A DNA stretch of 64,000 nt from Nageia nagi (taxonomy: Eukaryota > Pinophyta): contig JBITNC010000001.1 in assembly GCA_050084985.1 (NCBI GenBank), positions 93,434,001 to 93,498,000 of the forward strand, given 5' to 3'. Position 1 is the first letter of the stretch, and each line of letters opens with the position of its first letter. The position numbers were made by a program, and so were the translations under genes. Of the stretch, positions 58,251-64,000 are shown piece by piece. A model generated the notes under the pieces. That model was given only the letters and a program-made list of their open reading frames with translations, searched no databases and was not told the DNA's origin.

Positions 58251-60660
58251 CAAAGAAAGTAAGGAGGAATTTGACACTTGAAGAAATTCAAGAGAATAAA
58301 GAGATAGATATGCAAAGATTGAAGGATCAATGTCAATTGCAATTGAGGAGGAGAATAATTAGGAGAATGTAATTGAAGAGATGAATATGGATGATGCAAC
58401 CATGGAACATGTTTATATGATAGAATCTTCAAATCCAAGTACCTCTTCAAATCCAACATTGGATAAAGCTTCAAATCCAACCACATCTTCAAATCCACTA
58501 ATGAATGAAGCTTCAAGTCCAATGACTATGGATACAAATCTAGGCATTCCTTCAAATCCTCCTTTGAATAACATACAAAATGTGAATATCAAATTAAATT
58601 TAGATATGCCTTTCAACCCATATTTTGATAATGTAGATATCAATTCTAATCATGAAGAAATAGAAATAATAAATGATATTGAAAATCCTAGTTTTAACAA
58701 TTCTTTTGATAATGGTTTTTTTTTTTCAAATTGAAAGCAATATATTAGATAATTTCTTTGTAAGAAATTTTGGAGACAAATAAGAAGATACAAAAATATG
58801 GTATATGATAATTTTTTCTCTAAGTAAACATTAGGTTTTCAATGTCAACTCTTGTTGTAATTAATGATAATGCTAAAAAATGAGAAAAGTAAAGAAAAAT
58901 TTAGGCATTTTTATGAAGAAAGATGAACCCCTTAAACAAGTTATATCCATTGTTACTAGTGCCATTGACTCTATAGGGTAGAAGAGTTGATCTAAAGATA
59001 ATAATATGATATGTCGAGCTATAATTGTAAAACTTTGCGAAGAGTTTCAAAGAGAAGGTAAAGTATTGAAATTGATCTAGTCAACTAATGTTGGAGTTTC
59101 AGTGGTAGACTCCCATGTTCTAAAATAAAATTGAATAACCAAAATAAATCTTTAATTGAAAATTTTTAGAATGATAATACTAGGGTTTCATATAATACTA
59201 TATATGTTTTGAAACTAAAAGTAGGACAAAATAGTTATGATCCTTATGCTAAACACTATTAGATATGAATCAAACTAACTTTATATAAAAAATTTAAGTG
59301 AATCATTGTTACTATTTAATATTAGTCAAAGATCATTTGAAAAATGAAAACATTGGTATGTGAAAATAAACAAGAAAAGAGTATCATATTGTTGTAAGAC
59401 TCATATGCAATTTAGATATTATTATGATGTTTTTCAACACATTCATTATCCTTTTCATACTAATGATTTGATGTAAGAATATGGTATTACTAATATGCCT
59501 TCTGAAAAAATCAACGAGTTTATAGCAAGGTTGTTTTGTGAAACTCTTAATGAGCAATCATTTTATTTTAAGGAGTATATTTTTGGATAATGTAATAGAT
59601 GTGGTAACTTTTCATTTTTAGGAGGATGTATGCATGAAATAGTTGAACATGAATTTGAACAATAATTAGTGGATGTTAAAAAATTAAAGAATATTAAGTA
59701 TTATTTAAATGATGGAAAAATTGGAAAGTGTGTTGATTTGATCATTGAAAACATTAGTGTGCATACATTTATGGACGATTTTAATAGTAAGATACTACCC
59801 AAATATGTGCAACACTCCTAACATGCTTGATATCTTAATAGTCAATTTTTCTTATGTAGAAACACATTTTCAATCATAACTATATTATTAGTAGTTAACT
59901 TTGCAGAAAACTATACTCTTGCATCATAATAAGAAATTCAATCTTAGTATTATAATTTAGAGCAATTTTCCATTTTTGTTCATATTGTATATAGACATGT
60001 AGATGATAGTATAAAAGATAATAGGAAAATTTTAAAGGAATACCTTTTCTACATGAGTGATAACTAATTGCATTCATCAAAGTTTATCCAATATTGGTTC
60101 AAGGTATTTTACAACAATTTGAAGGAAAGAGAAATTCAAATGGTACAACATTAAATTTTGTTAGATAATTTTGCTAGATAATTTAAAAATGCAAGGATAT
60201 TTTATTGGCTAAGTAGGGTTTACAAAGAGAATATATCCAACATATGTGAAGTGTTTTTAAATATGGACATGGTAAAGGAGAACATGATGGAGTCGATGCA
60301 TGCATTAAAAGAACTCTTGCTAAATAGCAACCTATATTTGTAGAGACAACCAAATTCAAATATGCACATGCAATTGTGGATTGGTGTAATACAAAATTAT
60401 CTATAGGATCAATTGAGAATTCTACAATTCAATGATTCATTTGGTTAGTTGAGGAAGATAATATTATATTTCATCATGATTATAAGATAATTAGTGGATC
60501 AACAAAGTGATATTCATTTAAATGTTCAAATGCAAGCACATGGACTATATGGATAAGATATCTTGCATGTTTTTGTTAATTTTGTATTGTAGGTAATTGG
60601 GAAGCATGTACAAATAAAGAATGGAAATAAAGATCTTTGACACCTACAAAATCCAAGAAG
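58251..60660 (+). pseudogene. Relic of a transposase-like protein (DFAENYT / QFK / GHGKGEHDG type)
   Basis: The N-terminus (58381-58734) is open and acidic with a Ser-Asn-Pro repeat (SSNPSTSSNPTLDKASNPTT). A run of T near 58720 shifts the frame. Then follow EYGITNMPSEKINEFIARLF, FGxCNRCGNFSFLGGC (a Cys cluster), HAxYLNSQFFLCRNTF, LLVVNFAENYTLAS (59885-59922), QFSIFVHIVYRHVDD, DNFAR-stop-FKNARIFYWL (60164-60208) and YGHGKGEHDGVDACIKR (60262-60312), then an AIVDWCNTKL segment and NWEACTNKEW. From memory, a widespread family of uncharacterised plant and animal proteins, probably DDE-type transposases, has VDFAENYT, SDGxxxQFKxxR and GHGKGxHDGxGAxIKR in this order. Here the first Asp is Asn and the Gln of QFK is a stop. 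Nuclease function is inferred. Confidence 0.65.
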
Positions 60661-60899
60661 TAGGAATTAAAGATAAGAATCAAGTTTTTAAATCATATTT
60701 CTATGATCATGTTTTAGACCTTGTAAAATAAGGTAATTTAATTCATTATATTTATATGAATAAATAATTATGTATATATGTTATATCTTACCTAATACAT
60801 TATAAATTAAATGACTATAGTCAAGAGTAATCAACCTTTTTTTATCATTGAATGTATACATAAAATTCTATTCTTAGGTAATTAAATAAGGATAATAAG
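60661..60899. other. Spacer between the transposase-like relic and the tandem array
   Basis: AT-rich and featureless. It could be the 3' untranslated part of the relic. Confidence 0.35.
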
Positions 60900-63410
60900 G
60901 ATAATATATTTCTTATTCGATGGTGTAGAGTGGTTCCAATATAAGAAGAATAGGTTGATTTACTTAAGTTCTAATTCTTCCTCCTTAAACATGAGGCAAA
61001 CATAAATCTAAATAATATCATCATCTCCTTGAATATCTACATCCCATACATATAAGTGACATTTAATGAAAAATATAATTCATCATATTCCTCTTGGTTC
61101 TTTAATATACATGTATTAACAACAATGATATGTGATAGTTCAATAAAATTTTAAACATGCCAACATGTTTGTATAAATATTGAACTATAGTTGTAAAGTT
61201 TGTCAAACTTTTGTATTTGTTGTGTGTGTAAATAAATAAGGATAATATATTAGCCTTAATTGAACATGTTTCTTATTTAATGGACCTCATAGAAACATTT
61301 AGTGTTTATTTGTAGAAAATTGGCTAAAATTTACACTTTTTGAATTCTTCATTTTGCTATATTGGCCCAATTCAACTTCTCACTAGTAGCCTTAATTTTA
61401 GGAAACAAAATATAAAACATTAGTACCTTCACCTTAAAATTATATTATATTTTTATATATTATAAGAATATAGTCAACATTACTAAATAGGTTTTGGTGA
61501 ATATTGTGTTAAGTTTATAGATGGAGTCATTTATTTCAAGGAATCATTGTTGTATATAAATAATAAGTGATTATTTATAATATCACATTCCTAGAATTCA
61601 AATCAAGGAGAGCAACATTATATGTAATACAAATGGTATGAATTGAGTTACAATTTATAGCCAAGGAAATTAATATAGTTTTTTGAATATAGCCATAGTG
61701 CTAAATTTATAGTGCTAAATAGCCAAGAATTTATAAAATAATTTTTGGGGGTCACCCTTAAAAGTTACTCTATCGATGGTGTTTGTAAAAGTCATATATC
61801 CATATGTATCATCTTTAAGTTGATTAAAGTGTATGTGTAATTTAGCAATATATGTGGTGTAGAGTGAGGCCAATATAATAAAAACATACATTGATTAAGT
61901 TCCAATTCTTCCTCCTTGAACATGAGTTGAACATCAATTTAAATAATCTCATCATCTCCTTGAATTATAATATGTAGCTTGATCGAATGGCAAATGAAAT
62001 TTTAATTTTCCTATGATAAGGAAGATAGATATATGATTATTTATGTTATTTATGTATTAGAGATATTAAAAATAGAATTCATCATAGTCCTCTTGGATAT
62101 TTAATATACATGTATTAAAAACAATAACATGTGATAGTTAAATACAATTTCAAAGTGTCCAACATGTATGTATAAATATTGAACTATAATTGAAAAGTTT
62201 GCTAACCTTTCATAATTGTTATGTTTGTAATTAAATAAGGATAATATATGTTGAAATTTTTTCCAAAATATTTGCTAAAATCATAGATTATATTCTCCTT
62301 AGGTAACAAAATAAGGATAATATGTTCTTATTCGATGGTGTTTGTAAAAGTCATATATCCATATGTAGCATCTTTAAGTTGATTAAAGTGTATGTGCAAT
62401 TTAGCAATATATGTGGAGTAGAGTGAGGTAAATATAAGAAAAACATAAATTGATTAAGTTCTAATTTTTCCTCCTTGAAAATGTGTCAAACATCAATCTA
62501 AATAATATCATCATCTCCTTGAATTATACTATGTAGCTTGATCAAATGGAAAATGAAATTTTTTATTTCCTATGATAAAGAAGATATATCTATGATTATT
62601 TGTGTTATTTATGAATTAGAAATCTTAAAAATATAATTCATCATATTCCTCTTGGCTCTTTACTATACATTTATTAATAATAATAACATGTTATAGTTCA
62701 ATACACTTTTAAAGAGTCCAACATGTATGTATAAAAATTGAACTATAATTGAAAAGTTTGCTAAACTTTCATAGTTGTTGTATTTGTAACTAAATAAGGA
62801 TAATATGTGTTGAAACATTTGCCAAAATATTCACTAAAATCATATATTATATTCTCCTTAGGTAACAAAATAATAATAATATGTTTCTTATTCGATGGTG
62901 TTTGTAAAATTCATATATCCCTATATATCATCTTTAAATTGATTAAAGTGTATGTGCAATTTAGCAATATATGTGGTGTAGAGTGACACCAATATAAGAA
63001 CATAAATTGATTAAATTAAGTTCTAATTCTTCCTTACTGAACATAAGGCCAACATCAATCTAAATAATCTCATCATCTCCTTTAATTATACTATGTAGCT
63101 CAATCAAATGGCTAATGAAATTTTTAATTTCCTATGATAAGGAAGATAGATCTATGATTATTTATGTTATTTATGTATTAGCAATATCAAAAATAGAATT
63201 CATCATAGTCCTATTGTGTCTTAAATATACATGTATTAACAACAATAACATGTGATAGTTCAATACACCTTTAAAAAGTCTAATATGTATGTATAAATAT
63301 TGAACTATAGTTGAAAAGTTTGCCAAACTTTCATATAAATATTCACTAAAATCATAGATTATATTATCTATAGGTAAATAAATAAGGATAATATTTTTCT
63401 TATGTTTTTT
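60900..63410. repeat. Tandem array, unit about 560 bp, about 4.5 copies
   Basis: The anchor phrase attcgatggtgt, in copies 2-4 followed by ttgtaaaagtcatatatcc, starts near 60915, 61773, 62332 and 62892. The last two intervals are 559 and 560 bp. The first interval is longer (857 bp) because of extra sequence at about 61280-61740 and lacks part of the unit. Each unit also carries tcatcatctccttgaattat, a tatgtagcttgatcaaatgg-like phrase and caacatgtatgtataaatat. Copies differ at roughly one base in ten. No coding capacity. Confidence 0.9.
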
Positions 63411-63446
63411 TGAATATTTTTGTTTATGTTATTTATGTTTTAAACC

Positions 63447-63495
63447 ACTCCTTCTCCCCCTCCCCTTCTGCCCTTCCCCTTCTTTCCCTCCCCTT
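63447..63495. repeat. Polypyrimidine tract
   Basis: About 49 bases of C and T with one G, the most C-rich segment of the window, just after the tandem array. Such tracts can form triplex DNA. Confidence 0.85.
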
Positions 63496-64000
63496 ATCAA
63501 GTAATTTGTGTGATCTATGTATGCATGAGTTGAAGAAATGTTGATGAGAAAAAAGATTTGTTTGTATTAGTTTATGAGAAAAAAGAGTGAATTGCCCAAC
63601 CAAAAGACTCATCCTATTAAATAAATTATTGAATTAGTAGGGATACCTATCCTAAGCATCCATCTAGCAATTTTGAATTACAAGATGTTAAGAATTAAAG
63701 TTTCCACTCAAGAATATGAAAGATAGAAGATGATAATTTATTTTTTCTCATTATTTCATTATCTTATGGCCATAAAAAGGATATAATATTGTTCAAATAC
63801 TCTATCAAAATCTATTAGTTCTACCTTTAAAGATAAAATTGTTCAAACTTTATAGATTTATGTAAGTACCAATATGAAGTAGATGATCATTAAGAAGATG
63901 TGTTTGTTTATTTTAAAAGGTTGTTTGTATTAGTTGACGAGAAAAAATAGTTATTTGTATTATTTTATTTATTATTAATTTTAATATGTGTTTAATTTCA
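63496..64000. other. No recognisable feature
   Basis: AT-rich DNA to the end of the window. The phrase tagtttatgagaaaaaagag recurs in a related form near 63930 (agttgacgagaaaaaatag). Confidence 0.4.

Noticed and set aside
58413-58643. Minus-strand open frames over 58235-58643
   Set aside because: They mirror the Ser-Asn-Pro repeat of the plus-strand relic, which connects to recognisable motifs downstream.

Overview
The window looks like nuclear DNA of a seed plant, made almost entirely of old, nested transposable elements. I found no intact host gene, no tRNA or rRNA gene and nothing bacterial. The base composition is very AT-rich (about 30% GC by eye). CpG is almost absent, and CAG/CTG is also scarce (12001-12600 has no CpG and one CAG). 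Most stop codons in the relics sit where the family has Gln, Trp or Arg, as C-to-T decay at methylated CG and CHG sites would produce. Old, unremoved retroelements plus extreme C loss fit a gymnosperm, perhaps a low-GC one such as Welwitschia, but the species is inference.

Layout. 1-1995: unassigned sequence ending in a plus-strand polypurine tract, followed by an LTR (from 1996) whose end I cannot fix. 5560-21224: a 5'-complete but truncated minus-strand Ty3/gypsy element of the Tat/Ogre type (gag, protease, RT, start of RNase H; no integrase or 3' LTR). Two things interrupt it: a foldback structure with 21-bp minisatellite arms (about 7900-9340) and a complete short-LTR chromovirus (12943-18796). 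21309-29629: a minus-strand Ty1/copia element with both LTRs, probably inserted in the Tat 5' LTR. 29830-31150: an unrecognised plus-strand coding relic. 31300-39086: mostly featureless DNA with degenerate repeats, a possible tRNA-derived SINE head and a small LTR next to a primer-binding site.

39092-57447: one large chromovirus of the Tekay/Del type on the minus strand, with unusually long LTRs (about 3.4-4.0 kb) and a perfect CATAA target duplication. Its left LTR carries a 788-bp tandem duplication. Its right LTR carries a nearly full-length L1-type LINE (50840-56820). 58250-60660: a plus-strand relic of a transposase-like protein with recognisable DFAENYT-, QFK- and GHGKGEHDG-type motifs. 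It is followed directly by about 4.5 copies of a 560-bp tandem repeat (60900-63410).

The units do not cooperate as genes. The interest is in the insertion order, the methylation-style decay, the foldback structure and the transposase-like relic with its adjoining tandem array.
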